Program-made: the position numbers and the translations under genes | Notes under the pieces: generated by a model | Seen by the model: the letters and a program-made list of their open reading frames with translations, nothing else | Database searches by the model: none | Told to the model about the DNA's origin: nothing | Part shown: positions 45,479 through 56,914 of the stretch, piece after piece | Position numbering within the stretch: position 1 is the stretch's first letter | How the letters are laid out: every line of letters begins with the position of its first letter | Source of the DNA: Mytilinidion resinicola | Lineage: Eukaryota; Ascomycota; Dothideomycetes; Mytilinidiales; Mytilinidiaceae | Assembly (NCBI RefSeq): GCF_010093595.1 | Contig: NW_022985451.1 | Coordinates: forward strand, 954,360 to 1,018,359 | DNA: 64,000 nucleotides | Direction: 5' to 3'

Positions 45479-46026
45479 TCTGAGTTGGGGCTCGGAAAAG
45501 TTTGTGTACAAAGTATGAAGCTATTGATGGATCTTTGCATGTGAGGTAATCCGAACAAAACTATGATGGGATGTGGGAAGCATCGCTAATTTGAAGCTCG
45601 TTCCATGGTTCAGGCTGACTATTGTACCATAGATACTGCAGAGTTCGCCTAAGAGCATTTCACATAATCCAGTGTGTTCGAAAGAAAGTTGTGATTACCA
45701 TTGCCTTAAGGATACAGATTGAAAGTACATACCGAATTGCAATCTAAGCAAAGCACATTGATGCCACCTCGTAAGTCAGACCCTCGAATGTTTTTCTTTC
45801 GCTACGGCAGAAGTGGACAGTTCACCCCCGGACTACCCATAGTCATCATTTCCCGCGTCCAGTAGAATCAACTAGATTTCCAAATGCCGACAGAATCGTA
45901 GTGCGGTTTTTTGCCTAGTTCTAAAGTACATTCTATCCTCCGGTAGGATGTCAAGTGGCACGTAGTACTCATGCAGAGTCAGCGCGTTGTGCAGATGCGC
46001 ATTCTCCTAACCCTTTTCGTGCTCTC
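45479..46026. other. Intergenic region
   Basis: Promoter of the unknown gene and 3' flank of RBR copy 3. Nothing else is seen. Confidence 0.55.
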
Positions 46027-47475
46027 CTAGTTCTGATTTTCGAGACGCCATGCCCTGCAACTATCACAACTGATCCATGAGCACTTCTTGCATCGCGTGA
46101 GCCATGGGTACAGGCGGCTGCAGCCGCCGAGGTCCTGGCACCTGTTGACATTGCAGCCGAGGATGTGCTCCTGGTCGTCTTGTGGATGGGAGCAAATTCC
46201 CGGTACTTGTGCTGGGTCGTGTACGTCGAGAATTGCTGCCACTAAGTCTGCGTTTGGACGGGGATGAAGTGGTGGCCGATTGACGAGATTGATAAGGGCC
46301 TGGATCTCCTCTTCGAGGGCCAACAGCACGCATTCACCAAGGCAGTCTCTCCAGCTCTTTTCGCATTGGTAGCAGAACTCGTGGCCACATTTACAGACCA
46401 TGTGCTCGCATCCCTCGATCTTCTCCACGAGGAAATGGCACTGGACGCACCTCTTCCAGCCTTCGCGGTTGGCCATGGCGATCACGTCCACGTCTTCTGG
46501 GTCCTCGAGGCACGGATGTCCGCCATGAGCCATTTTCTTGCAGAATTTGCAGGTTTTTCGGTGGCATTTCGGGCACACCCCTTCGTTATTGTGGAACGTG
46601 TCACTAGGAATGAATCTTGCGCAGAAAGGTTCAAAGCAGTAGACGGGCGACTTTTCGATCCACTCTTTGGCCCTCTCCATGGTGCGGTCTCGTGTCGCTT
46701 TCTTGAGCAAGCTGTCAGCCACAGTGAAGGATACAGGGCGGCAGCATTTGGGAGGAAAGACCCCTTGTCCGCTACACGCATTGTCGAAAACTTTGTTGAT
46801 GCAGACCTCGCAGTAGCGGTGACCGCATTCTGTCTCAACCATTTTAGACTCCGGGAAAGTGTCGATGCACACGAGACACTCGTATTCACATTCTGGTTCC
46901 TCGGTGGGGATAGGCTTTGCGACTTTCTTGTCTTTTTGCGATCGAGGTTTTGCTTTGCGCCGTGTTTCAGTAGCCTCAAGCTTTCGTCGTTTGTTTGGCT
47001 CGTAATCGCCCCCTCTCTGGCGCTTCCTGCTCTGTTCGGGTGTGTTCGTTGCTTGAGCCATTGGGTGGGCGTGTTGATAGAGGCGCTTCCGGCTAGGAAA
47101 TGGTTCAACGGCAGCCTGGAAGAAAGGCTGCTCTTCTTGTTCCTCTTCTTCAATATGACCCCAGACGTATTGTGGAACGCTTGCGCTGTGGGCCGCTTTG
47201 TGGGTGTGGGCGTGCTTGTTCGTGGAAACTTCGACGGAACGGTTAAGATTTGGCCGATCAGAAGCAGGTTGAAGGTTGCTGCGGCGCTGCTTGGCTATAG
47301 CTATTGTATCGTAAGCTACGAACGGTCTCGTGATTGTGGATAGAGGCGTTACTAGAGCTTGAGCTAACGTATGACGAGTGTGCAAAGTTGCGACCACGTT
47401 GTTGTTGATGGAAGCCGTCGGTCGTCGTCGTAAAGCACAGGCCTCGAGAACCAGACTAATTGATATATCGGGCAT
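46027..47475 (-). CDS. RBR (RING1-IBR-RING2) E3 ubiquitin ligase, copy 3
   Basis: Intronless, 482 residues from the first ATG. An internal Met at residue 139 (MAQATNTPEQSRKRQRGG) may be the true start, since the first 138 residues look unstructured and unlike a conserved region. A basic nuclear-type segment (KRRKLE, RRKAKPR) precedes RING1 at 200-245 (CLVCIDTFPESKMVETECGH, FPPKCC). IBR spans about 280-312 (CFEPFCARFIP, CPKCHRKTCKFC). RING2 starts at Cys343, with the catalytic Cys expected at 356 (EGCEHMVCKCGHEFCYQC). A Cys-rich tail follows, with repeated CX2C pairs (RCKKCSWISCDSC). All key zinc ligands are present, making this the best-preserved of the three. Confidence 0.9.
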   Translation of the reverse strand: MPDISISLVLEACALRRRPTASINNNVVATLHTRHTLAQALVTPLSTITRPFVAYDTIAIAKQRRSNLQPASDRPNLNRSVEVSTNKHAHTHKAAHSASVPQYVWGHIEEEEQEEQPFFQAAVEPFPSRKRLYQHAHPMAQATNTPEQSRKRQRGGDYEPNKRRKLEATETRRKAKPRSQKDKKVAKPIPTEEPECEYECLVCIDTFPESKMVETECGHRYCEVCINKVFDNACSGQGVFPPKCCRPVSFTVADSLLKKATRDRTMERAKEWIEKSPVYCFEPFCARFIPSDTFHNNEGVCPKCHRKTCKFCKKMAHGGHPCLEDPEDVDVIAMANREGWKRCVQCHFLVEKIEGCEHMVCKCGHEFCYQCEKSWRDCLGECVLLALEEEIQALINLVNRPPLHPRPNADLVAAILDVHDPAQVPGICSHPQDDQEHILGCNVNRCQDLGGCSRLYPWLTRCKKCSWISCDSCRAWRLENQN

Positions 47476-48598
47476 GATCTATCGGATGAACGGACATTCG
47501 CCGCGTGTGATATCGGCGCCAAGAATTGGTGAATGGCGTTGGGCGACATGGCAAGGTCCATTCACCCACTTGTTCGAAATGAACGCGCTTAACTAGATCT
47601 ACCTTTCGTGATGGTGTATATAGGTATATGATGTCCATGAGAAGAGAGTCTAATGTTAGTGTCATAATTGTGCTACGATCACCAGCATTCTGCGATAAGA
47701 GAGCCCGCCAGTGGTAGTTAATGCGAAGCAACTTCGTACCACCGATGAAAGTTTACCCTCTTTTGCATATTTCCTGAAGAGAGCTGCATAAAGTCATTCC
47801 GACATGCAACCCTTGTTTCGGCGATTTACCTATCGCAAGTTCGACGCAAAGTTTGCCTCAATCTGCACGGGCATCCTCGAGCCTAGAAACAAGATTGAGA
47901 TTCAGAGCAGGAAATGGGAAAGCGATACCATGTTAAGATTATCAAAAATGTGGAATGCCAGATTGTGGACTTTTAGGAGGCCACCAAACGCTTCGAGGAG
48001 TGGTAGAAAGGGCTTAAAGGACATACCAACCTATAATTAGCGTCATGCTAGAACCTTGCATCCCACCTCGAACGAATCGCTATGAACTTTGGGTTGCTAG
48101 TCCATCTTCGGAGGCGCTCAACCATCAGACATAGTTTACCGAAAGCTCCACCAACCTACCATTGGTCTCGAGCTAGGTGATACGATAACTTGCCAGAAGT
48201 CTGTGAAAAGCGGTTTGTTACCGCTTAGAGTACACCCACGAGCATTAGAAGGAAGGCAGGATGTAAAGCTTGACGCCGTGGAAATTAGGCTACTTCTTGA
48301 CTGACCGGCTACCTGCTAGCTGAATTGCCCCTGACAGTGGTATCGAGCGAGCAGGAGTAGGACCCGAGCAACGTGATATCCGTGTGCGCAGAATTGTGAC
48401 CTGTGAAATCATAGAGAAGAATAATCGGGCTGGGGTGAAGGAGCCAGGGGGCGCTGGGACAATATATATACCTCGCGTATTAACATGGACCGTGCCCTGC
48501 TCCGTGGTATCCTCTCTATTTAGTCTAGTCTAGTTCTATATATAACAGCTGTTCGATTTCCATCCCCTACTTCATGGTCTATCCTCCTTTCACCACCA
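47476..48598. other. Intergenic region
   Basis: Promoter of RBR copy 3 and 3' flank of the permease. No gene found. Confidence 0.55.
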
Positions 48599-50509
48599 TC
48601 AAGACTCCCCTAGCACAGGGTGCTTGTGCCCATCACCATGCACATCCATCCTTCTCGATCTATCCGCGGGTAAAACGCTATTCAGGAAAACTCCGACGAC
48701 AGCTGCAATGACGAATGGCGTTTCCACGATCAAGTTGATGCCTTGCTCAAAGCCTTGAAGATGGACATTCGGCCCGCTATAATTCAGAATCTTGTTAAAC
48801 CAAGTCGGCTGAACGATGTCGATAAAGCCGATGGCGAGGGAAGCTGACAGGATGAATCTGTCACGACGCGTCCAAGGGATAAGACCGAGTACTCGAATAC
48901 CGGCTACTGCAATGGTGCTGTAGAGGAATACTTGCATGCCTCCAAGTACCGATGGAGGCATAGATGCGAAGACGGCGCCGAACTTTCCAAATATACCCAT
49001 GAGGATGAGGAATCCGGATGCGCACCAACCGGCTCTCCTGCTCTACCTCCAGTCAGCTACTGTACTGTTTCGTCAGAGCATAGATACTTACAGCACAGCT
49101 AGTCAAGACGATGACACCGTTATTTCCCGCTTGACTGACCATAGGCGGCCCAGTACCCAGAGCACTGAGGAAGCTCCCCAGGCCATCACATAGAATCCCT
49201 CCTTGGATCCTGCTATTGAAGTTGGTTCCCTCGATCTCGACACCGCTGATTTCCGCTGTGGCTAGGATATCTGGCATACAGGAGACAGCTTGACAGATGA
49301 ACATGATCAGCAACGGCAGCACAAGTGCGCCATCCACGGAGAGCTTGAAGGTATGAGTCCACATGAAGGTTGCCACGGGCGCCTCGTTGATCTGGCTCCG
49401 GTCCCAGTACCCAGTCGCTCCAGAGATGATGCAGCCTACTGCAAGTCCAATAATGACCGAAGCAGACCTCATCAGTGGCGCACCAAGGGTCTCGACAATG
49501 ATGATCGTTACGAAGACTGAGAAACCCAATCCGATCAATTTGGGATCAGCCCTTGGAAGATGTTAGAAATGTCCACATTTCAATGTTATTACACTGCAAC
49601 ATGCGGAGTCAAACTCACCATTCCAAAGGCCGCGGCGCAGCAACGTTCGGACAAAGTGCATAGAAACCTTTGCCATCATGGCAGTTGGAGCTCCCACCCC
49701 AGTTCTGCATTCCATTGGACACCAAGTAGACTCCCACAAGGAGCAACAGGCTTCCAGTGATGAGTTTTGGAAAGATCCTATTCAGTGTTTTTGGAGGGAC
49801 GAAGGACATGAATATCTGGACCCAAACACAGCAAAGCATCGTACCGAGCACAGCTCCCCAACCGTCCGGACATGGCAACAGGGTCCCGTCGGCAGCAACT
49901 GGGCAAGTCCCATTTTTGTATCTCATCGTCGCATAGTTGATGGCTACGGGGATGATATCAAAGGTAGGGCCGACGACTGATAACAGACCTGTGCCGATGA
50001 AGAATGGAGTTTTGGTGATATGAACCCGGGTCACTTGAAGAGCGGTCGCGATTCCGGTGGCGATGAATGCAGCTGAGACAAAATATTCGGTCACGATAGG
50101 GTCAAAGTTGAAAGCTCCTCCAGCTATTGCCAACGGCGGAGATACCACGGAGCCGATCATTGTCAGGGCATGCTGGAGGCCGAGGATGATGGTGAGTAGG
50201 ATTGGAACTTCATCATTCAGGCCATAGAACGGTGCTTCGTAATTCTTGTACTTCCGATTCAGAGGCCAGATATTTGGAGTGATCAGGTATAGATAGTCCT
50301 ATGTCTATGAGATTCTTGGTTCTTTAAGGAGCTGATGTAAGTTCTCGACTCACGTAGTCGCCTATCCATCCGTCTCGCGTGAGGAATGTACGCTTCAGCG
50401 TTTCAAGCCGCCCTTGCGCTTCGCTGACTTCGCCATTGGTTGTGGAAGGCTCGTATGCGGTCACTTGCTCCCGCTCGGCTTCCTTTCCCTTGTCAATTGG
50501 TGTCTCCAT
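48599..50509 (-). CDS. NCS2-family nucleobase (purine-type) permease, atypical binding motif
   Basis: Four exons: 50509-50354, 50298-49619, 49551-49092, 49042-48599; 579 residues, matching Aspergillus UapA/UapC in length and order. Family landmarks are GLQHALTM (the QH motif in TM1), SVFVTIIIVETLGAPLMRS, the paired NSRIQGG and the signature-like AGNNGVIVLTSCASRRAG in TM10. The last one is unusual: UapA-type carriers have QNNGVIALTR, so the Gln that contacts the purine is Gly here and the following Arg is Ser. The TM8 Glu of UapA (EAIGD) also appears replaced (SCMPD). It should sit in the plasma membrane and import a ring compound with protons. It is divergent with an MtaD-like amidohydrolase. 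Confidence 0.92.
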
Positions 50510-51037
50510 TCTGGTCCAGTTGGAATCGAAACTGTGAAAGTAGACAAGGGTGGTCAAAAGAATCAGGAGACACTTTGCTAATTGCTCTCCACATTCCCCC
50601 GCACGTCAAGACTATTATACTTGACCTCCACTCTTGCGCTACCTAGCACGCCTAGGTACTGCACTAAGATACTCGAAGGCTTATCGCCGATTCGCTCGGG
50701 TCCTATCAGGAATCTCGGCCGACGACGGCCGACCTCACTATCCAGAACTACATCTTCAAACATGACAGACTACACCAACTCCGTAATTCTTCCGCGTTCC
50801 TTTTTCGGGTGTTATCAGCATAATAGCCCTTCTAGTGCAAACACACGCATAACCAAACTGGCTTGACTGGTTTTTTCAAGAGCGGCACTCGCCAGATTCC
50901 CAGACCCGAAATCGGATTTCACCGCGATCGATTTCTGGGAACCTTGCGAGGGATCTTCTTTTTCGCTGATCTTGCATTTTAAACTATTGTCGATACCCAA
51001 TTTGCCCCAGTTTCATCATTTCGTAACCTCTGTCACA
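50510..51037. promoter_or_regulatory. Divergent promoter, permease and amidohydrolase
   Basis: 528 bases lie between two start codons transcribed apart. Two GATA-factor core sites (HGATAR, the AreA nitrogen-regulator type) occur on the minus strand at 50703-50708 (TGATAG) and 50812-50817 (TGATAA). About that many are expected by chance in this length, so they are suggestive only. Confidence 0.4.
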
Positions 51038-52769
51038 ATGTCTTCCCCATCTCTTACTCTCTATACCCACGGCACCATCATCACCGTCAATAAAGACCGC
51101 GAGATCATCCTTGACGGCTCAATTCTCGTTGATGGATCTCGAATTGCTGCAATCGGAAAATCAGGGACTCTAAAATACAAAGGCGAAGGTCTGTTCGGTC
51201 ATTCATCGACGTTATCTTAGCTTCGCTCCCCTCAACCCCCGCAGTCTGCTCACGTATGGAACCCCTACAGCTCTTCCACCAAACATCCCCACAGTTTCTC
51301 TCGAGAACAAAATAGTGATCCCAGGCTTAATAAACACCCATGCACATCTCGCACAGTCCCTCCTCCGCGGCCTTGCCGAAGACCTCGATCTCCACTCCTG
51401 GCTATGCGACGCTATATGGCCACTGGAAGCATGCTACGAGGGAGAGGATGGCTATATCGCTGCTAAGCTTACTATAGCAGAGATGCTTAAAACAGGAACG
51501 ACATGTTTCCTAGAAGCGATGTTGACGCATAGAGCTGGCATTGAGAACGTAGTTCGTGCGGTAGGGGAAATGGGTGTGAGAGCGTGTTTGGTGAGTTCGC
51601 TTTTATTTTTTTTTCGTTAACTTCATTCTTATCATTCTGATACCTATATCATATCACTATCTCCTCAGATAATCTTGTTTCTCTCCTATATCTTCCAAGT
51701 TGCTAACAATACCAGGCCAAACTCGTCAAACCAATCGAAACCAACCTATCCCTCAACCTCACTGACGCCCGCGGTAAGGTTCCCGTACACAGCTATTCCC
51801 TTCTCCCTTTCCACACACCCACTAACCCCCCTTCCCCCAACAGACAAAGACGCCTCCGCCATGTCCGTCCCCTCCGCCCTCGCCGCCCACCGCACCCACC
51901 ACCGCACCCACAACCCCCTCCTCAGCATCTGGCTCAGCGCCTCCACCCCGCGCGGCTCCCCCCTCGCCACGCACGCCGCCATCGGCGCTGCCCACACGAC
52001 CCACACCATCGGCGTGACCATGCACTGCGCCGAAGCCCCCGCCGACCTCGCCATCTACCGCTCCCAGTACTCCATGTCCCCGCTCGAATTCTGCGCCCGC
52101 ACCGGCATCACCGGGCCCCAAACTGTCCTCGCACACCTCGTGCACCCCGATCTCGCCGTCGACCTAGAAATCCTGTCCCGCACCGGCACGAGCGTCAGCC
52201 ACAATCCGACGAGCAACGCCAAACTCGGCAACGGCATCGCGCCCGTCCCCGCGCTGCGGGCCGGCGGCGCGAATGTGTGTCTCGGGACGGATGGCGCGCC
52301 GTGCAATAACGGATATGACATGTTCCAGGAGATGCATCTTGCGGGGATCATTCATAGCGCGGCGGGGCAGAAGGCTGGGGCGGTGAGCGCGTATGAGGTG
52401 CTGGAGATGGCGACGGTGAATGGGGCGCGGGCGCTGGGGATGGAGGGAGAGGTGGGGACGCTGGAGGTGGGGAAGCAGGCGGATTTTGTGGTGGTGAGGC
52501 CTGGGATTGGGGCGAGTCCGTGGGGGTGGGGAGAGGTGGGAGCGGGAGCGGGAGGGGTAGATCCGGTGACGACGGTGGTGCATGGGTGTACGGGGAGGGA
52601 TGTGGAGGTGGTGGTTGTGGGGGGCGTGGTGAGGGTTGAGGGGGGAGAGTTGGTGGGTGTGGATGAGGAGAGGTTGATGGAAGAGGCGAGGGGTTGTGTG
52701 AGTGGGATTAGGGAGAGGAGTGGGGTTGGGAGTCGGATGGGGGAGAGATGGGGTGTGAAGTACGTTTGA
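51038..52769 (+). CDS. Amidohydrolase, MtaD/SsnA-type deaminase or chlorohydrolase
   Basis: Four exons: 51038-51188, 51271-51590, 51716-51773, 51844-52769; 484 residues. The first metal motif THAHLAQSLLRGL (HxH) is followed by DLDLHSWLCDAIWPLE and TIAEMLKTGTTCFLE, typical of the MtaD/SsnA/AtzB branch. Later metal ligands are MHCAE, the His of LAHLVHP, and Asp in GTDGAPCNNGYDM. Members hydrolytically remove amino or halo groups from purine-, pyrimidine- or triazine-like rings using one bound metal. The sequence does not fix the substrate. The last 80 residues are Gly/Val-rich with extended loops. The 82-nt first intron was chosen because it joins KYKGE to ALPPNIPTVSLENKIVIPG in phase. Its partner across the promoter is a purine-type permease. 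Confidence 0.9.
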
Positions 52770-53333
52770 GGAAAGCGTGCTAATATGATATTAGGAGGGG
52801 AAAAGAGATGGGGGTGAGGTATGCTAAACTCCAGTCAAGAGCGAGAACCTGAGGGGTGAGAAACCATCTAATCGGAAAAACCCAAAGAACGCGCCTCCTT
52901 CCATCCGATCCACCACAAGATCAAAAGTCAGATGTTACCCCAAAAGTGTCAAAAGGCACTGCCCACTAAGGGGCGCAAACCATTTTTTTATTTTGAGAAA
53001 TTTTCACTCCATTACTGACAAGTTCCGCGCTGTGCAGTAATTGGGATTGGTGATTACCATCACACCATTCCGGTCACGCTGCTACTCCGCAAAGAGGCAC
53101 GAATTCTTGGAAGTAAGCCAAATTTACTTGAAATATGTACCCTTAGAACACCTGTGTCACTCTCAGATTAGCTTTTTGCTGGGCACAGGCAGGGACCTCT
53201 GCACTTTAATCTTGACCTTGAAGCATCGACATCAATTTCTTTTCCATTAATTTGGACAACGTTCGAAATGAAGCGGACACTACCTCACCTTCTTCACCTT
53301 CTATACAATCCGCTTACAGTTGGGCACTGTAAT
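52770..53333. other. Convergent intergenic region
   Basis: 3' flanks of the amidohydrolase and the MFS gene; nothing else supportable. Confidence 0.6.
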
Positions 53334-54809
53334 CTACGCCTTCCACTTCGCCACACCACCAGCCTCCAACCTAATCCAGAACACACTCACCGTCGCAGCC
53401 GCCAGCAACGAGCCCACCATAACACTCGGCTTCGTATAATCCATCGCCTTATGCCCAAAGCCCGTCGAGACTCTCGCTCCAGACGAATGGATGAGCGCAC
53501 CAGCAATCGGCGTGCCAAGTAGCGTGCCGAATCCGCGGACCATGTACAGGAATCCGTTCACGCTTGCGAAATGCTGGACTCCGAATAACTCGACGAGGAC
53601 TGTTGGGAACAGCGAGACGTATGCGCCTGCAAAGATGCCGTATAAGATTGTGAACGCGATGAAGAGGGATTTCGCCTTCTGCCCCTCGCCGACGGCCGCT
53701 GAGGTTGATGGGAACCACAGACCCAACGCGGAAATAGCGCTGATGATAGTGCACACCAGGAGCGTGTTGAGCCGTCCGGTCCGATCCGCAATGTAGCCCA
53801 GTACGACCTTGCCCATAGCAGAGGAGGCGTTCGAGATGGCGATGAAACTGGCACCGCTGGCAGCACTATATCCAAGCGTCCTCGCATAGGACGAGAAGAA
53901 ATAAACGGGGGTATAATACGCCGCAGCTTGCAGCATCGCGCCCAGCGCTTCCGCAACGAAGATTTTCGAGCGCGCAATCCGCCAGTTGACAAGCGGAATT
54001 CTGACATGTATGAATCTTGCTCCGAAAGACGTAGAGGAGGTTGGTGGATACTCAACCGCAATACGTCTCTCACTATCTGGGTCCCATTTCAATACGAATG
54101 CAGCGGTGCAGATGAGAATGAACGCGATGCCTCCGGTCAAACGAAGGGTGTTGCGGAATCCGATAGAGGCATTGAGGGAGCGCAGTGCTGGCGCCCACAC
54201 GACGCCACCGACACCAGTCCTAATAACAAGAATCTTAATAATGATTCTAAATTCCGAATGTCTAATGACTACTTACCCGCTGAGGATGATGCCCATAGCG
54301 AAGCCGCGGCGTCCGTCAAACCATCCTGGCGCGATGGTCATGGCGGGGATGAAGGTTAAGCAGGTTCCACAGCCGAGCATCACACCTTGCGTTAAGAGGA
54401 AGTGCCAGAGCTGTTGGCCGAATGAGGCGAGGACGTTGGCAAGGAGAAAGATGCTGCCGCCAATAAGGGTCATAGTCCGAGGGGAGTAGGCTTTAGTCCA
54501 AGCGGTGGCTAGTGGGGAGCAGATGGTCATAAGGCTGACGGCGAGAGTGCCGATGAGGTCGATGGCTGCGGGACTGGCGTGGGAGAAGGGGCCGTCGAGG
54601 GTTTCGTAGAGCTCTTGATAGACGCCGAATGCGAAGTTGAGGCCGCAGCCTGTGAAGGTGAGAGTGAAGGCCGCGATTACGGTGAGGATGGCTCTTCTGG
54701 AGTGTGAGACATTGCATTCATTAGCTTCGTAGGACTCACCAAAACTACAGTATAGAGAAGTATTTGTGAGATAGTGGGAAGAAGTGATCAATATAGATTT
54801 AATATACAT
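53334..54809 (-). CDS. MFS transporter, monocarboxylate-porter type
   Basis: Main exons 54809-54277 and 54219-53334 (57-nt intron), 472 residues as written. Segments such as GCGLNFAFGVYQELYET, LIGTLAVSLMTICSPLA, MTIAPGWFDGRRGFAMG and GTGVGGVVWAPALRSL place it with fungal monocarboxylate-transporter-like MFS proteins of 11-12 helices. The 5' end is uncertain. The residues before RRAILTVIAAF are not typical, and a good intron (GTGAGT..CTCCAG, about 54750-54706) sits just before it, so one or more upstream exons probably replace the first 30-40 residues. Likely substrate class: small monocarboxylates, unproven. It is divergent with another MFS gene at 55318. Confidence 0.8.
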
Positions 54810-55317
54810 GAATGGGGTGACGGCTGAAGCCTACCTTTGATTTCGAGGCGATTGTCGTTCTTCTAATGTCGGGTTCAATGAAGATACGTAGGCAGATCCA
54901 TTCCTTGACGTCTGTTGGGAAATGTGTAACTCAGCAGGCATGTTTTGTAACTCCATGCCCTCGTGAGGCACCCTTGAGCTTGGTAACGCCATAATATTTC
55001 CAGCTTCTCACGCAATGAAGGAATTGAGAGTGCGGTAGGCAGCTGCTTGTCGCCCAAGAACGAGTATTACAAGTCGTTTGTCCATCGTGACGAGAATTAC
55101 GTCCGTGAGTCACATCGGCTATCTGTCTGGTAAGCAGGAGGGTGACGATCTCGGGAAGGATAGGAGCTTTAGAAGTGGAGTCAAAGCCTCCGTAATCGGC
55201 AGGAGCCGAGAGGAAGGGATGCGGTTGCACCAGGCCCTGTTCAACCACCACAACCGCCGATTACAAAATGTTTGCCTCTGCCATTGCCCACCATGACACT
55301 CGCCCCAATTCACGACA
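54810..55317. other. Divergent region between two MFS genes
   Basis: Promoter of the gene at 55318 and probable 5' exon(s) of the minus-strand transporter. I could not fix those exons by eye. Confidence 0.5.
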
Positions 55318-56914
55318 ATGTCGAAGAACATCCCTTTCCCAGAGCCGGAGCTGCTCCAGGACGATGAAGGCGACGACGTCCGAGATGAACGAGATGAAAC
55401 AGATGAAACGAAAGTAACCATTGAGCGCCGGCTCCGATTGAAAGTCGATTTACGGTTGTGCAGCATTGCTGGCATCCTCTGCAGCCTCGACTTGCTGGAT
55501 AGCGGCGTCATCTCGAGTGCGTCGGTGACTTCAATGCTCAGCGACTTGCATCTTGATCAAGGAAACCGCTATTCAGTCTCTATCTTCATCTTCACCGTCG
55601 CCAGTATTGCCTTCCAGCTGCCTTCGACTATCGCAGTTCGGACTTTTGGTCCGAGGATCTGGTTTGCCTTCATTACCTTCTGCTTCGGAGTCATTACCCT
55701 CGCGACGGCGTTTGTGCGGACCTGGCGACAGATGATTGCGTTGAGAGTGCTTCTCGGCATCTCCATGTCCGGCATCTACCCAGGATTGACCTATCTGATT
55801 AGCACGTACTACACGAGAGAAGAGCAACAGCTGAGATTTGCGTACCTGCAAAGCGGTGAGGTCATCGTTCTCGCCACTGGCGGGATTGTCAACTACGGAT
55901 TGAACCAGCTCAACGGCGAGCAAGGGCTTAAAGGCTGGCAATGGATGTTCATCGTACAGGGAACCATCTCCATGTTCCTGGGGATCGTCACTTTCTGGTG
56001 GATGGTTGACTTCCCGGAGAATGCACACAGGAGCTTTTTCTTCCTCACGAAGGAGGAGAGCGCTCTTGCGGCATCTAGGATTCAAAAAGACAGAGGGGAT
56101 GCCCAAATCGACACCTTTACCTGGTTTAAGGTCCTCCATCATGCTGCAGATCCAAAAGTCTATGGATTCTGTGTCATGTACTTTCTCCTTAATCTCGTCT
56201 CAACCTCTCTTTCCTACTTCCTGCCAATCATTCTCCAGGGAGGAATGGGATTTAGCACGAACAAGGCGATCCTCCTATCCGCGCCTCCATACTACTACGC
56301 CGTTATTCCAGCACTGCTTTCATCCTGGGTAGGAGACCGCTTCAGACTTCGAGGCCCTGTGATCGCTTTCAACTCAATCTGCCTCATTGTCGGGTTCTGC
56401 ATGCTCGGTTTCAGCAACCAAGTAACCGTTAGATACATTGGGACATATTTAGCGACTGGGTCCTATGTTGCAAATTGGGCGGCTCTGAATGCATACCAGG
56501 CCAACAACATCGTTGGGTAAGCTGCCCTTCATATATGAGGAAGTGGTGCTAATTTATGCACAGGCAGTGGAAGAGGGTATTCACTGCAGCTGCTGTTACA
56601 GCCTGCAATGGTGCTGGGGGTATTGCAGGTAGCTTCATCGTACGACAGCCAGAGGCTCCGCGCTACATTACCGCAATCTGGGTTAGCATTGGGTAAGTCG
56701 TGTTCCTGGCTACTTGAAGGTGCTTCTAACGGAGTTTAGCTCGCATATCCTGATGATTGTATGCGTAATTCTATTTTCTGGTTATTTCTTCTTAGCAAAT
56801 CAGAAGCAGAAGAAGGGCAAAAAGGTCATTGAGAATACTGTGAGTTTCTTCGAATGATCACGGGAATGCGCAGTTGCTAACCTTGCACAGGAGGGCTTCC
56901 GTTTCACGTTCTAG
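55318..56914 (+). CDS. MFS transporter, Dal5/Tna1-like organic anion carrier
   Basis: Four exons: 55318-56516, 56564-56692, 56740-56839, 56891-56914; 483 residues. The last exon encodes only EGFRFTF and the stop. An acidic N-terminal tail leads to RLRLKVDLRLCSIAGILCSL, the usual pre-TM1 charged block. SLDLLDSGVISSASVTSML stands where Dal5 carriers have LDRSNIGNA, with LRVLLGISMSGIYPGLTYLI and FPENAHRSFFFLTKEE later. The family imports nicotinate, allantoate and similar anions. The motif difference in TM1 suggests a substrate group apart from the transporter at 8994. Introns of 46-51 nt, phases consistent. It adjoins the permease and amidohydrolase pair. Confidence 0.9.

Noticed and set aside
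46264..47343. Plus-strand frame of 359 codons opposite RBR copy 3
   Set aside because: Antisense shadow of an intronless gene whose zinc-ligand pattern is unambiguous on the minus strand.
50703..50817. Paired GATA sites as proof of nitrogen control
   Set aside because: Two HGATAR hexamers in 528 bases are about what chance predicts; noted as suggestive only.
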